A DNA stretch of 64,000 bases from Rhodanobacter denitrificans (GTDB taxonomy: Bacteria; Pseudomonadota; Gammaproteobacteria; Xanthomonadales; Rhodanobacteraceae): contig NZ_QFWQ01000005.1 in assembly GCF_003335105.1 (NCBI RefSeq), positions 186,001 through 250,000 of the forward strand, in the 5' to 3' direction. Position 1 is the stretch's first letter; every line of letters starts with the position of its first letter. Below, one piece after another: positions 46,955-58,426 of this stretch. Both the position numbers and the translations under genes were made by a program. The notes beneath the pieces are model-generated. The model ran no database searches. It worked only from the letters and a program-made list of their open reading frames with translations, and was not told where the DNA came from.

Positions 46955-47971
46955 ATGAGCGCATCCACCGACACCCACGATTCCATCCGCGCCGTGCAGT
47001 GGCAGGGCGATCACCTGCGCCTGCTCGACCAGCGCCTGCTGCCCGGCGAGGAGCGCTGGATCGACTGCCGCGACGCCGCGCAGGTCACCCAGGCGATCCG
47101 CGACCTGGCGGTGCGCGGCGCACCCGCGATCGGCATTGCCGCTGCATGGGGCGTGGCGATGGCAGCGCAGCAGGGCGTGCCGCTGGAACCGGTGCTGGCC
47201 ACGCTGCGTGCCGCGCGACCCACCGCGGTGAACCTGATGTGGGCGCTGGACCGGATGAAACGGCGCATCGCGACCGGCGCCGACGCCGACGTGCTGCGCC
47301 GCGAGGCGCAGGCGATCCAGGATGAAGACCTGGCTGCGAACCGGCGGATGGGCGAGTCGGGCGCCAGCCTGATTGCCGCCGGCTCGGGCGTGCTGACCCA
47401 TTGCAACACCGGTTCGCTGGCCACCGCCGGCTATGGCACCGCGCTGGGCGTGATCCGTGCCGGCGTGGCGGCGGGACGGATCGCGCGGGTCTACGCCGGC
47501 GAAACCCGGCCATGGCAGCAGGGCGCGCGACTGACCATGTGGGAGCTGGTGCGCGACGGCATCCCGGCACAGCTGATCGCCGATTCCGCCGCGGCGCACC
47601 TGATGAGATCCGGCGCGGTGCAGTGGGTGATCGTGGGCGCCGACCGGATCGCCGCGAACGGCGATACCGCGAACAAGATCGGCACCTACCAGCTGGCGAT
47701 CGCAGCGAAGTACCACGGCGTGAAATTCATGGTGGTGGCGCCGTCCTCCACCGTCGACATGGCCACCGGCAGCGGCGAGGAAATCGAGATCGAGCTGCGC
47801 GACCCGGCCGAACTGCTCGGTATCGCCGGTCGTCGCGTCGTGGTCGAGGGCGCGCAGGCCTGGAACCCGGTGTTCGACGTGACGCCGGCGGAGCTGATCG
47901 ACGCGATCGTGACCGAGCGTGGCGTGATCGAGCGGCCGAACAGCCTGGCGATGCAGGCCATGTTCGGATGA
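46955..47971 (+). CDS. mtnA: S-methyl-5-thioribose-1-phosphate isomerase
   Basis: A 338-residue methionine-salvage enzyme converting methylthioribose-1-phosphate to methylthioribulose-1-phosphate. Active-site Cys150 ([19 protein letters not shown]) and Asp230 ([12 protein letters not shown]) are present, as is RGAPAIG. No Shine-Dalgarno is seen at usable spacing. No other methionine-salvage gene lies nearby. It overlaps the GtrA gene by 4 bp. An eIF2B-like sugar-phosphate isomerase of other specificity is the only serious alternative. Confidence 0.93.
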   Translation: MSASTDTHDSIRAVQWQGDHLRLLDQRLLPGEERWIDCRDAAQVTQAIRDLAVRGAPAIGIAAAWGVAMAAQQGVPLEPVLATLRAARPTAVNLMWALDRMKRRIATGADADVLRREAQAIQDEDLAANRRMGESGASLIAAGSGVLTHCNTGSLATAGYGTALGVIRAGVAAGRIARVYAGETRPWQQGARLTMWELVRDGIPAQLIADSAAAHLMRSGAVQWVIVGADRIAANGDTANKIGTYQLAIAAKYHGVKFMVVAPSSTVDMATGSGEEIEIELRDPAELLGIAGRRVVVEGAQAWNPVFDVTPAELIDAIVTERGVIERPNSLAMQAMFG

Positions 47972-48381
47972 TGAAACTCCCGCGCGAGATCGCGCTGTTC
48001 GCCGTCGGCGGCGTGCTGGGGTTGCTGGTCGACGCCGGGATCGTGCAGGCGCTGGTTGGCTGGGCCGCGTGGAATCCCTACCTGGCCCGCGTGCTGTCGT
48101 TCCTGGTCGCGGCAACGGTGACCTGGTGGTGGAACCGCCGTTATACCTTTGCCGCGCGAAGCAGCAACCGCGCGGCACATGCCGAATGGTTGCACTGGCT
48201 GGGGCTGATGAGCCTTGGCGCAATGGTCAATTACGGGGTTTACGCCCTGCTGCTGGTGGGCTACCCGCTGTTGCAGCACTGGCCGGCACCGGCCGCCGCC
48301 GCCGGTTCCGCCGTGGCTGCGCTGATCAATTTTTCGACAGCACGCGGGATGCTTTTCAAGTCCACCAGGACATCGTCCTAA
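47968..48381 (+). CDS. GtrA-like family membrane protein
   Basis: A 137-residue protein with four predicted transmembrane helices (about 8-28, 38-55, 72-92, 102-122) and the family pattern [14 protein letters not shown], then [17 protein letters not shown] and a final SAVAALINF. GtrA-like proteins help move polyprenyl-linked sugars across the membrane. Two tandem ATGs (47968, 47971) overlap the mtnA stop; either may be the start. No glycosyltransferase is adjacent, so its pathway is unknown. Confidence 0.85.
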   Translation: MMKLPREIALFAVGGVLGLLVDAGIVQALVGWAAWNPYLARVLSFLVAATVTWWWNRRYTFAARSSNRAAHAEWLHWLGLMSLGAMVNYGVYALLLVGYPLLQHWPAPAAAAGSAVAALINFSTARGMLFKSTRTSS

Positions 48382-48382
48382 G

Positions 48383-48410
48383 TTATTGATTAATATTGGT
48401 TAAATACTGT
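48383..48410 (+). promoter_or_regulatory. Candidate promoter of gyrA
   Basis: An A+T-rich island (48379-48420) stands out in this GC-rich sequence. TTATTG (48383-48388) and TACTGT (48405-48410) are 16 bp apart. It leaves a 110-nt leader before the gyrA ATG. Confidence 0.25.
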
Positions 48411-48519
48411 AGTTTTGACACGGTTCGTGCTACACTCCACGGGTTGATTTCGGGTCGCTTGCGCATGCGCTTGAGGCGCGGTGCCAGCGTCCTTTTTTCG
48501 TTATCAGGGAAGCCGATTC

Positions 48520-51123
48520 ATGGCAGAACTCGCCAAAGAAGTGATTCGCGTCAACATCGAAGACGAGATGCGCCAGAGCTATCTCGATTACGCCATGAGC
48601 GTGATCGTGGGCCGCGCCCTCCCGGATGTACGTGACGGTCTGAAACCCGTGCATCGCCGCGTGCTGTTCGCGATGAACGAACTCGGCAACGTGTGGAACA
48701 AGCCGTACAAGAAGTCGGCCCGCGTGGTCGGTGACGTGATCGGTAAGTACCATCCGCACGGCGACCAGTCGGTTTATGACGCGATCGTGCGCCTGGCGCA
48801 GCCTTTCTCGCTGCGCTACATGCTGGTCGACGGCCAGGGCAACTTCGGCTCGGTCGATGGCGACAGCGCCGCCGCGATGCGCTACACCGAGGTGCGCATG
48901 TCGCGGCTCAGCCACGAGCTGCTGGCCGACATCGACAAGGAAACCGTCGACTTCGGCCCGAACTACGACGAGAGCGAGCACGAGCCGCTGGTGCTGCCCA
49001 CGCGCGTGCCGAACCTGCTGGTGAACGGTTCGGCTGGCATCGCGGTCGGCATGGCCACCAATATCCCGCCGCACAACCTCAACGAGGTGATCGCGGCGAC
49101 GATCGCGCTGATCGACGAGCCCGCGCTCTCGATCGACGACCTGATGCACTACATCCCCGGCCCGGATTTCCCGACCCACGGCATCATCAACGGTTCGTCC
49201 GGCATCATCGAGGCGTACCGCACCGGTCGCGGCCGCATCCTGGTGCGCGCGAAGGCCGAGATCGAGACCGAGCCGAACGGCCGCGAGACGATCATCGTCC
49301 ACGAGCTGCCGTATCAGGTGAACAAGGCCCGGCTGATCGAGAAGATCGCCGAGCTGGTCAAGGAGAAGAAGCTCGAAGGCATCAGCGAGCTGCGCGACGA
49401 GTCCGACAAGGACGGCATGCGCGTCGTCATCGAAATCCGCAAGGATGCGATGGGCGATGTGGTGCTGAACAACCTGTTCCAGCAGACCCAGCTGCAGGTC
49501 ACTTTCGGCATAAACATGGTGGCCCTGCTGGACGGCCAGCCGAAGCTGCTCAATCTCAAGGACATCCTCGAGGCGTTCATCCGCCACCGGCGCGAGGTGG
49601 TCACCCGTCGCACCATCTTCGACCTGCGCAAGGCGCGTGCCCGCGCGCACATCCTCGAAGGTCTCACCGTCGCGCTGGCCAACATTGACGAGATGATCGA
49701 GCTGATCAAGACCTCGTCGTCGCCGGCCGAGGCGCGCGAGCGCATGGTGGCGCGTCGCTGGGAAGCCGGCCTGGTGCGGGCCCTGTTGTCAGCCACCGGC
49801 GCCGATGCGTCGCGGCCGGAAGACATGGACCCGCGCGACGGCCTGAAGGCCGACAGCTACCAGCTGTCCGAGGCGCAGGCACTGGAAATCCTGGCGATGC
49901 GCCTGCATCGCCTGACCGGGCTGGAGCAGGAAAAGCTTTCCGACGAATACCGGCAGATCCTGGAAACCATCCGCGGCCTGATCGAGATCCTGGAGAACCC
50001 GGACCGCCTGCTGCAGGTAATCCGCGAGGAGCTGGAGGCGATCAAGGCAGAATTCGGCGACGCCCGTCGCACCGAGATCCAGCATTCACAGGAAGATCTC
50101 AACGTCCTCGACCTGATCGCGCCGGAAGACGTGGTGGTCACGCTGTCGCACACCGGCTACGTCAAGCGCCAGCCGGCCAGCACGTACCGCGCGCAGAAGC
50201 GCGGCGGTAAGGGGCGCTCGGCTTCCGCGCTGAAGGACGAGGACGTCGTCGAGCAGCTGTGGGTGGTCAACACGCACGACACCCTGCTCACCTTCACCAG
50301 TACCGGCCGCGTCTATTGGCTCAAGGTCTACCAGATGCCGGAGGCCGGCTCCGGTGCGCGCGGCAAGCCGATCATCAACCTGCTGCCGCTGACCACCGGC
50401 GAAAAGGTGCAGGCAGTGCTGCCGGTGCGCGAGTACGCCGACGACCGCTACGTGTTCTTCGCGACGAAGCACGGCACGGTCAAGAAGACCCCGCTCACCG
50501 AATTCGCCTACCAGCTGCAGAAGGGCAAGCAGGCGATCAAGCTCGACGAGGGCGACGCGCTGGTCAACGTGGAACTCACCGACGGCAACAGCGACATCCT
50601 GCTGTTCGCCTCCAACGGCAAGGTCAACCGCTTCGACGAGGGCACCGTGCGCTCGATGGGACGCACTGCCACCGGCGTGCGCGGCATGCGCCTGGCCGAG
50701 GGCGAGGCCGTGGTCTCGTTGATCGTGGCAGCCGAGGGAGACATCCTTACAGCGACCGAACGCGGCTACGGCAAGCGCACCGCGCTGGACGAGTTCCCCA
50801 AGAAGGGCCGCGGCACCCAGGGCGTGATCGGCATCCAGTGCTCCGAGCGCAACGGCGCGCTGGTGGCCGCGGTGCAGGTTGGCGAGGCGCACGAGCTGAT
50901 GCTGATCTCCGACAAGGGCACGCTCGTGCGCACCCGCGTAGTGGAAGTTTCGCAGCTCGGCCGCAACACCCAGGGCGTCACCTTGATCCGCCTGCCTGCA
51001 GACGAGACCCTGGTCAGCGTAGTGCGGCTGGAGGCGGATGAGGATAACGGCGAGGAGGCCGAATCCACCGAGGCGCCGGGACCGGCCGATGACGGCGGCT
51101 TCCCGCCGGAGACCGCCGGGTAG
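48520..51123 (+). CDS. gyrA: DNA gyrase subunit A
   Basis: An 867-residue type II topoisomerase subunit that introduces negative supercoils with GyrB. Catalytic Tyr122 lies in [10 protein letters not shown]. The C-terminal beta-pinwheel has the GyrA-box as [10 protein letters not shown]. The quinolone region reads [10 protein letters not shown]: position 83 (E. coli numbering coincides) is Gln, position 84 Ser, position 87 Asp. Gln83 is native in Stenotrophomonas and relatives. The acidic tail [14 protein letters not shown] is normal. A strong terminator follows. Confidence 0.98.
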   Translation: MAELAKEVIRVNIEDEMRQSYLDYAMSVIVGRALPDVRDGLKPVHRRVLFAMNELGNVWNKPYKKSARVVGDVIGKYHPHGDQSVYDAIVRLAQPFSLRYMLVDGQGNFGSVDGDSAAAMRYTEVRMSRLSHELLADIDKETVDFGPNYDESEHEPLVLPTRVPNLLVNGSAGIAVGMATNIPPHNLNEVIAATIALIDEPALSIDDLMHYIPGPDFPTHGIINGSSGIIEAYRTGRGRILVRAKAEIETEPNGRETIIVHELPYQVNKARLIEKIAELVKEKKLEGISELRDESDKDGMRVVIEIRKDAMGDVVLNNLFQQTQLQVTFGINMVALLDGQPKLLNLKDILEAFIRHRREVVTRRTIFDLRKARARAHILEGLTVALANIDEMIELIKTSSSPAEARERMVARRWEAGLVRALLSATGADASRPEDMDPRDGLKADSYQLSEAQALEILAMRLHRLTGLEQEKLSDEYRQILETIRGLIEILENPDRLLQVIREELEAIKAEFGDARRTEIQHSQEDLNVLDLIAPEDVVVTLSHTGYVKRQPASTYRAQKRGGKGRSASALKDEDVVEQLWVVNTHDTLLTFTSTGRVYWLKVYQMPEAGSGARGKPIINLLPLTTGEKVQAVLPVREYADDRYVFFATKHGTVKKTPLTEFAYQLQKGKQAIKLDEGDALVNVELTDGNSDILLFASNGKVNRFDEGTVRSMGRTATGVRGMRLAEGEAVVSLIVAAEGDILTATERGYGKRTALDEFPKKGRGTQGVIGIQCSERNGALVAAVQVGEAHELMLISDKGTLVRTRVVEVSQLGRNTQGVTLIRLPADETLVSVVRLEADEDNGEEAESTEAPGPADDGGFPPETAG

Positions 51124-51140
51124 GCCAGCGGCAAGCTGAG

Positions 51141-51170
51141 AAAAACCCCGGTCATGCCGGGGTTTTTCTT
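51141..51170. terminator. Bidirectional terminator between gyrA and the peroxiredoxin gene
   Basis: AAAAACCCCGG (51141-51151) pairs with CCGGGGTTTTT (51157-51167) around TCATG. T-runs on both strands serve both convergent genes. Confidence 0.9.
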
Positions 51171-51653
51171 TTAGCGGCCGATCGCCGCCAGCATCGCCTC
51201 CGCACTGGAGACGCGCAGCTCGCCGGGTGCCTCGACCTGCAGCAGGCGCACCACGCCGTCTTCCGCGTAGAGCGCAAAACGCCGCGCGCGCAGGCCCATG
51301 CCGAAAGCAGTGCCGTCCAGTTCCAGGCCCAGCGCGCGGGTGAAGCTGGCGTTGCCATCGGCGAGCATCAGCAGGCCCGGGGGAACCTGCTGGACGCGGG
51401 CCCAGGCCTGCATCACGTAGGCATCGTTTACCGCCAGGCACATCACCTTCACCCCGGCTTCGTGGAAGTCGGCGTAGCGTTGCACGTAGCCTGGAAGATG
51501 CCGGCTGGAACATGTCGGCGTGAAGGCGCCGGGGACGGCGAACAGCACCACGCGGCTTCCGGCAAACAGTTCGCCGGTCCGGCAGGGGAGGATCTCCTCG
51601 CCGACCGCCGACAGCTCGACATCCGGCAGCGGCTGGCCGATCTGAATGGTCAT
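51171..51653 (-). CDS. Prx5-type peroxiredoxin
   Basis: A 160-residue thiol peroxidase. The active-site segment VPGAFTPTCSSRHLPGYV holds peroxidatic Cys48 with Thr45, and is typical of the Prx5/redoxin branch. Other cysteines (24 and one near 77) could serve as resolving residues, but no canonical resolving Cys position is evident. ATG 51653 was chosen over upstream in-frame ATGs because it gives the family start MTIQIGQPLP. It reduces hydrogen peroxide or alkyl hydroperoxides; the electron donor is probably glutaredoxin or thioredoxin. Confidence 0.9.
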   Translation of the reverse strand: MTIQIGQPLPDVELSAVGEEILPCRTGELFAGSRVVLFAVPGAFTPTCSSRHLPGYVQRYADFHEAGVKVMCLAVNDAYVMQAWARVQQVPPGLLMLADGNASFTRALGLELDGTAFGMGLRARRFALYAEDGVVRLLQVEAPGELRVSSAEAMLAAIGR

Positions 51654-51714
51654 GATGACGACTTCCTCCGTGGATGGTGTCGCCATGCTAGCGCTGCGGG
51701 AGGAAGCTTGTCGC

Positions 51715-51744
51715 CTTGAATCGGGAGCCATGAAAACCCACTTT
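51715..51744 (+). promoter_or_regulatory. Candidate RpoH (sigma-32) promoter of hsp20-cbpA
   Basis: CTTGAA (51715-51720), 16-nt spacer, CCCACTTT (51737-51744), close to the heat-shock consensus CTTGAAA / CCCCATNT. It lies 51 nt before the hsp20 ATG. Confidence 0.45.
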
Positions 51745-51795
51745 CCGGACAGGCGGCGTTGGGCCGCAAACCCCTACCGACGAGGAGATACGAGC

Positions 51796-52254
51796 ATGAA
51801 TCTGAGTCGCAATTTTCCGTGGAATCCGGCCAGCGCGGCCAACATCGGCGACATCCGCGAGGCGTTCGATCGCCTGCTTGGCAACCCGGCCGAGGCGGAC
51901 CAGTCCAACGTGGTGACCAGCCAATGGGCGCCGCGCGTGGACATCAAGGAAGAGGACAAGCGTTTCGTGATCTACGCCGACATTCCCGGCGTGGATCCCG
52001 AGAAGATCGAGGTGAGCATGGAAAAGGGCATCCTCACCATCAAGGGCGAACGCACCCTGGAGAACCGCGAGCAGAACGGCAAGTTCACCCGGCTGGAGCG
52101 TTCGCACGGTCTGTTCTACCGTCGCTTTGCGCTGCCCGACAGTGCCGATGCCGACGGCGTCACCGCGCATGGCAAGAATGGTGTACTGGAAATCGTCATT
52201 CCGAAGAAGACGGAGACCACGCCGCGCCGCATCACCATCAATACCGGCAGCTGA
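51796..52254 (+). CDS. Hsp20/alpha-crystallin family small heat-shock protein
   Basis: A 152-residue holdase chaperone. The alpha-crystallin domain spans about 45-140 (APRVDIKEEDKRFVIYADIPG to NGVLEIVIPK), and the conserved C-terminal LEIVIPKK contains an I-V-I anchoring motif. ATG 51796 follows GAGGAG at good spacing and starts MNLSRNFPW. Its neighbour cbpA is a DnaJ-type co-chaperone, and a sigma-32-like promoter precedes it, so the two probably form a heat-shock unit. Confidence 0.93.
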   Translation: MNLSRNFPWNPASAANIGDIREAFDRLLGNPAEADQSNVVTSQWAPRVDIKEEDKRFVIYADIPGVDPEKIEVSMEKGILTIKGERTLENREQNGKFTRLERSHGLFYRRFALPDSADADGVTAHGKNGVLEIVIPKKTETTPRRITINTGS

Positions 52255-52279
52255 AACATTTCCGCGAGTATTGCGCGGG

Positions 52280-52313
52280 CGACCTGTCACGGACAATGAT
52301 CCGCGGCAGGTCG
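52280..52313 (+). repeat. Nested inverted repeat between hsp20 and cbpA
   Basis: CGACCTG (52280-52286) and CAGGTCG (52307-52313) enclose CGGA/TCCG. The resulting stem-loop sits 37 nt before the cbpA GTG; it could moderate read-through or mRNA processing. Confidence 0.4.
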
Positions 52314-52350
52314 TCGCGTGTGGAAAAGATCGAATCGGCAGGAGCGGTGC

Positions 52351-53247
52351 GTGGAATTCAAAGACTATTACGAGATCCTGGGGGTGAAGCCCGAGGCGAG
52401 CGAGGCCGAGATCAAGGCGGCGTATCGCAAGCTGGCGCGCAAGTACCACCCCGACAAGAACAAGGAGGCCGGCGCCGAGGAGAAATTCAAGGCGGTCAAC
52501 GAGGCCAACGAAGTGCTCAGGGATGCCGAGAAGCGGCGTTCCTACGACCAGTTGCGCGCCGGCGGCTACCGGCAGGGCGAGCAGTTCCGGCCGCCACCCG
52601 GTTGGCAGGGCCAGCAGGGTTTCGGCGGCGGCGACGACGGCGACTTCAGCGATTTCTTCGAGAGCCTGTTCGGCCGTGCCGCCGGCGGCGGCCATCGTGG
52701 CCAGCCGCGGCCGCGGCGCGGCCAGGATGTGCAGGCGTCGGTGCAGATCGACCTGCAGACCGCCTTCGACGGCGGTCGCACGCGGCTGGCGATGCAGGAT
52801 CCGGCCGGTGGCGAGCGCGTTCTGGAGGTGAAGATTCCGGCCGGAATCCAGTCGGGGCAGGTGATCCGCCTGTCCGGCCAGGGCCGCAGTGGCGCCGCCG
52901 GCGGCCCGAACGGCGACCTGCTGCTGGAAGTAGGTATCCGCGACGATGCGCGTTTCCGCCTGGACGGCCACAACGTGGTGCATGTGCTGCCGATCGCCCC
53001 GTGGGAAGCCGCGCTGGGCGCCACCGTGCCGGTGCCGACCCTGGCCGGCACGGTCGACCTGCGCATCCCGGCGGGCTCGCAATCGGGCCGCAAGTTGCGC
53101 CTGAAGGGGCGCGGCATGCCGGGTGCGCATCCGGGCGATCAGCTGGTGGAGCTGTCGATCCGCACGCCACCGGCCGACAGCGACAAGCAACACGCTGCCT
53201 ACGAGGCGCTGCACGAGGCGTTCAAGGGCTTCGATCCCCGCCATTGA
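52351..53247 (+). CDS. cbpA: DnaJ-type co-chaperone CbpA
   Basis: A 298-residue J-domain protein. The J domain (residues 1-66) contains His33-Pro34-Asp35, needed to stimulate DnaK. A Gly/Phe-rich linker with [17 protein letters not shown] follows, then a DnaJ C-terminal substrate domain with no zinc finger, which distinguishes CbpA from DnaJ. The start is GTG 52351, preceded by GGAG at 6 nt; the frame is open upstream to 52318 with no better start. No cbpM modulator gene follows. Confidence 0.93.
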   Translation: MEFKDYYEILGVKPEASEAEIKAAYRKLARKYHPDKNKEAGAEEKFKAVNEANEVLRDAEKRRSYDQLRAGGYRQGEQFRPPPGWQGQQGFGGGDDGDFSDFFESLFGRAAGGGHRGQPRPRRGQDVQASVQIDLQTAFDGGRTRLAMQDPAGGERVLEVKIPAGIQSGQVIRLSGQGRSGAAGGPNGDLLLEVGIRDDARFRLDGHNVVHVLPIAPWEAALGATVPVPTLAGTVDLRIPAGSQSGRKLRLKGRGMPGAHPGDQLVELSIRTPPADSDKQHAAYEALHEAFKGFDPRH

Positions 53248-53267
53248 GCGGGTGCAACGCCTGAATG

Positions 53268-53294
53268 AAAACGGCGCCCAAGGGCGCCGTTTTT
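53268..53294. terminator. Bidirectional terminator between cbpA and pilH
   Basis: ACGGCGCCC (53271-53279) and GGGCGCCGT (53282-53290) with a tight AA centre, flanked by AAAA on the left and TTTTT on the right, so usable by both convergent genes. Confidence 0.88.
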
Positions 53295-53316
53295 GCAGAG
53301 GCCTGGGTGGCAAGGA

Positions 53317-53682
53317 TCAGCCGGGCAGGAATTCCTGCAGCGCCTTGAGCAGTTCCTCTTCCTTGATCGGCTTGGTCACGTAGGCCTTGGCGCCCTGGCG
53401 CATGCCCCAGACCCGGTCGGTCTCCTGGTCCTTGGTGGTCACCAGGATGATCGGGATGTGCGCGGTCTCGGCGTTCTTGCTGATCGTGCGGGTGGCCTGG
53501 AAGCCGTTGAGGTTGGGCATCACCACATCCATCAGGATCAGGTCGGGTTTCTCCGCCTTTGCCACTTCCACACCGGCGGCACCGTCCTCGGCGGAAAGGG
53601 TCTCATGCCCGAGTTTTTCGACGATCCGCTTGATGCCAAGCAGTTGCGACGGGGAGTCGTCGACGATCAGGATGCGTGCCAT
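53317..53682 (-). CDS. pilH: PilH-type single-domain response regulator
   Basis: A 121-residue CheY-like receiver. The phosphoacceptor is Asp52 (LILMDVVMPNLNGFQATR), with Thr82 and Lys104 (VTKPI) at switch positions. The stretches MARILIVDDSP and VTTKDQETDRVWGMRQGAKAYVTKP match PilH of the Pseudomonas type IV pilus chemosensory (Chp) system closely. It stands alone: no pilG, pilI, pilJ or chpA is next to it. PilG or another CheY-like protein is the alternative. Confidence 0.82.
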   Translation of the reverse strand: MARILIVDDSPSQLLGIKRIVEKLGHETLSAEDGAAGVEVAKAEKPDLILMDVVMPNLNGFQATRTISKNAETAHIPIILVTTKDQETDRVWGMRQGAKAYVTKPIKEEELLKALQEFLPG

Positions 53683-53751
53683 AAGGTGATAATCCCCTGC
53701 GAGTTTCGTTGATTCTAAGCCGTGGCGATGGTACTTCCAAGCACGGCTTCG

Positions 53752-54750
53752 TCAAACCGTGTTGCCGATGCGCACCAGGGTGCGGCCGAAGGAATCACCG
53801 GCGAGCATACGCGCGAACACGCCGGGGAGTTCGTCGAGGCCGACTTCATGGGTGGCGATACGGTCGAGGTGCCGCGGTTTCCAGTCGCCGGCGAGCTGCC
53901 GCCAGACCCGGTCGCGCAGATCGCGCGCAGTCCCGGCCGACGCAATGCCGAGCAGGCTCACGCCGCGGATGATGAATGGCATCACCGTGCTGTCGAAGGC
54001 GATGCCGCCGGCGTTGCCGCAGATCGCCACGTTGCCGTACGGGCTGACCAGCGGCAGCAGGCCGCCGAGCATGCTGCCGCCGACGTTGTCCAGCGCACCG
54101 CCGAAGCGGACGGAGTCCATCGGCTTGCCGCTGAAGGCGAGCTGGTGGCGGTCGATGCATTCGCTGGCACCGAGGCCGCGCAGGAAATCGAAGTGGTCGG
54201 CCTTGCCGCTGATCGCGTGCACCTCATGGCCGGCGCGGCTGAAGATGTCGATCGCCAGCATCCCCACGCCGCCGCTGGCGCCGGTCACCGCGACCGGGCC
54301 CAGCGCAGGCGTCTGCCGGTTGTCCTGCATGCGCAGCAGCGCCAGCGCCGCGGTGAAACCGGCGGTGCCGATGATCATGCTCTCGCGCAAGCCCAGGCCG
54401 GCCGGCAGCGGGATCGTCCAGCGTGCGTCGAGGCGCGCGTATTCGCCATAGCCGCCGTCGCGTGTCTCGGACAGGCCGCTGCCGGTGCACAGCACCGCGT
54501 CGCCTTCCCGGAAGGCCGGGTCGGTCGAGGCGACCACGTGACCGGCCACGTCGATGCCGCCGTTGAGCGGGTAGGTGCGCAGGATCCGGCCCTTGCCGGT
54601 GCCGGCCAGTGCGTCCTTGTAGTTGACCGAGGAGTACGCAACCTTGACCAGTACTTCGCCGGGCGACAGCTCGCCAATGTCCATGGCCTCGATGCCGGCG
54701 CGGTAGCCGGCGTCGTCGTTGCGGATGCGGAACGCGCGGAAGCTGGTCAT
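53752..54750 (-). CDS. acuI: AcuI/YhdH-type NADPH-dependent acryloyl-CoA reductase family oxidoreductase
   Basis: A 332-residue zinc-independent medium-chain dehydrogenase/reductase. The family start FRAFRIRNDD, the SSVNYKDALAGTGKG active-site region, the nucleotide motif VTGASGGVGMLAIDIF and the GNVAICGNAGG segment match the YhdH/YhfP/AcuI group. These reduce acryloyl-CoA to propionyl-CoA and so protect against acrylate toxicity. Other quinone-oxidoreductase substrates are possible. GAGG precedes the ATG. It lies 22 bp after the LOG gene on the same strand. Confidence 0.88.
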   Translation of the reverse strand: MTSFRAFRIRNDDAGYRAGIEAMDIGELSPGEVLVKVAYSSVNYKDALAGTGKGRILRTYPLNGGIDVAGHVVASTDPAFREGDAVLCTGSGLSETRDGGYGEYARLDARWTIPLPAGLGLRESMIIGTAGFTAALALLRMQDNRQTPALGPVAVTGASGGVGMLAIDIFSRAGHEVHAISGKADHFDFLRGLGASECIDRHQLAFSGKPMDSVRFGGALDNVGGSMLGGLLPLVSPYGNVAICGNAGGIAFDSTVMPFIIRGVSLLGIASAGTARDLRDRVWRQLAGDWKPRHLDRIATHEVGLDELPGVFARMLAGDSFGRTLVRIGNTV

Positions 54751-54772
54751 CTCGATATTCCTCGGCAGCCGT

Positions 54773-55369
54773 TCAGGCGTTGACGCTGCTGGTGTCGATC
54801 CACTTGGGGATGTAGCTGCCCCGGTAGGCCTGCATCCACTCGAACAGGGCGGCCATGCTGTCGCCGAACCAGATGCTGTCGCGCTGCTCGGGACGCACGA
54901 AATGTTCGTCGACCATGTGCTCCATCATCGTGCGCAGGTCGCGATAGTAGCCGCGCACGTCGAGGAAGGCGCAGGGATAGCGGTGCAGGCCGAGCTGGGC
55001 CCAGGTCAGCATCTCGAACATCTCGTCCATCGTGCCGAAGCCGCCGGGCAGCGCCACGAAGGCGTCGGACAGTTCGTACATGCGCGTCTTGCGCTGGTGC
55101 ATGGTCTCGACGACTACCAGCTCGCTGAGGCCCGGGTGCGCCACCTCCAGCTCCACCAGCTGGCGCGGGATCACGCCGACCGCCCTGCCGCCGCCGGCAA
55201 GCACCGCGTCGGCCACCACGCCCATCAGGCCGACCTTGCCGCCGCCGTAGACCAGCGCGATGCCGCGTCGGGCCATCTCGGCGCCGAAGGCACGCGCCTG
55301 TTCGGCGTACTCGGGATGCCGGCCACTGCTGGAGCCGCAGTAGACGCAGATGGCGGTGGGTAGGGGCAT
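54773..55369 (-). CDS. LOG family protein (TIGR00730, cytokinin-riboside-phosphate phosphoribohydrolase type)
   Basis: A 198-residue Rossmann-like protein. The signatures YGGGKVGLMG (41-50) and PGGFGTMDE (108-116), with an Arg upstream (HQRKTRM), define the LOG family. LOG enzymes release bases from nucleoside 5'-monophosphates; in bacteria they act as AMP/CMP/GMP nucleosidases or cytokinin-activating enzymes. The physiological substrate here is unknown. AAGGCG precedes the ATG, and it is probably cotranscribed with the acuI-type gene. Confidence 0.9.
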   Translation of the reverse strand: MPLPTAICVYCGSSSGRHPEYAEQARAFGAEMARRGIALVYGGGKVGLMGVVADAVLAGGGRAVGVIPRQLVELEVAHPGLSELVVVETMHQRKTRMYELSDAFVALPGGFGTMDEMFEMLTWAQLGLHRYPCAFLDVRGYYRDLRTMMEHMVDEHFVRPEQRDSIWFGDSMAALFEWMQAYRGSYIPKWIDTSSVNA

Positions 55370-55405
55370 GCATTCGCCTTGGTGATTACGAAGGAACGAC
55401 AGGAC

Positions 55406-55486
55406 TCGTCATTCCCGCGAAAGCGGGAATCCATCTTGACCCTATCGCACGGGCACCATGGATTCCCGCTTTCGCGGGAATGACGA
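55406..55486. repeat. dRS3-like inverted repeat pair upstream of the LOG gene
   Basis: Two 29-bp arms (55406-55434 and 55458-55486) are perfect reverse complements separated by 23 bp. Each arm contains ATTCCC-GCGAAAGC-GGGAAT, itself a hairpin, and fits the Neisseria dRS3 pattern ATTCCC(N8)GGGAAT. Similar repeats are scattered in many proteobacterial genomes. Confidence 0.9.
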
Positions 55487-55575
55487 CCGAGTGGGTTGCG
55501 GGCGAGCCGAACGAAGGCTCCGGATCCCGGATCAACGCATGTTCATGTGCTGTCCGGGATGAGCCCATCCTGGCC

Positions 55576-57134
<1,559 letters not shown>

Positions 57135-57142
57135 TCAAGCGG

Positions 57143-58342
<1,200 letters not shown>

Positions 58343-58352
58343 GTGAATCCTT

Positions 58353-58416
58353 GAGTTGGTGCGCTCGTCCATGATCGCGAAGATCAAGAAGCGGCCATCC
58401 TGGCCGCACTGTTCAG
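58353..58416 (-). repeat. Copy of the two-hairpin repeat between sucA and sucB
   Basis: About three-quarters identical to the reverse complement of 36131-36195; conserved blocks are GATCAAGA and CATCC..TGGCCGCACTGTTCA. Relative to transcription it has the same orientation as the rimP-nusA array. It fills nearly all of the 84-bp gap. Confidence 0.78.
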
Positions 58417-58426
58417 AGAAGCCGCT

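Noticed and set aside
48415-48436. TTGACA and TACACT upstream of gyrA as a promoter pair
   Set aside because: The two boxes are only 10 bp apart, too close for a sigma-70 promoter; the A+T-rich segment just upstream is a better, though weak, candidate.
55524-55560. ATCCCGGA/TCCGGGAT inverted repeat as the lpdA terminator
   Set aside because: Only 8 bp with a 21-nt loop and no T-run on the minus strand.
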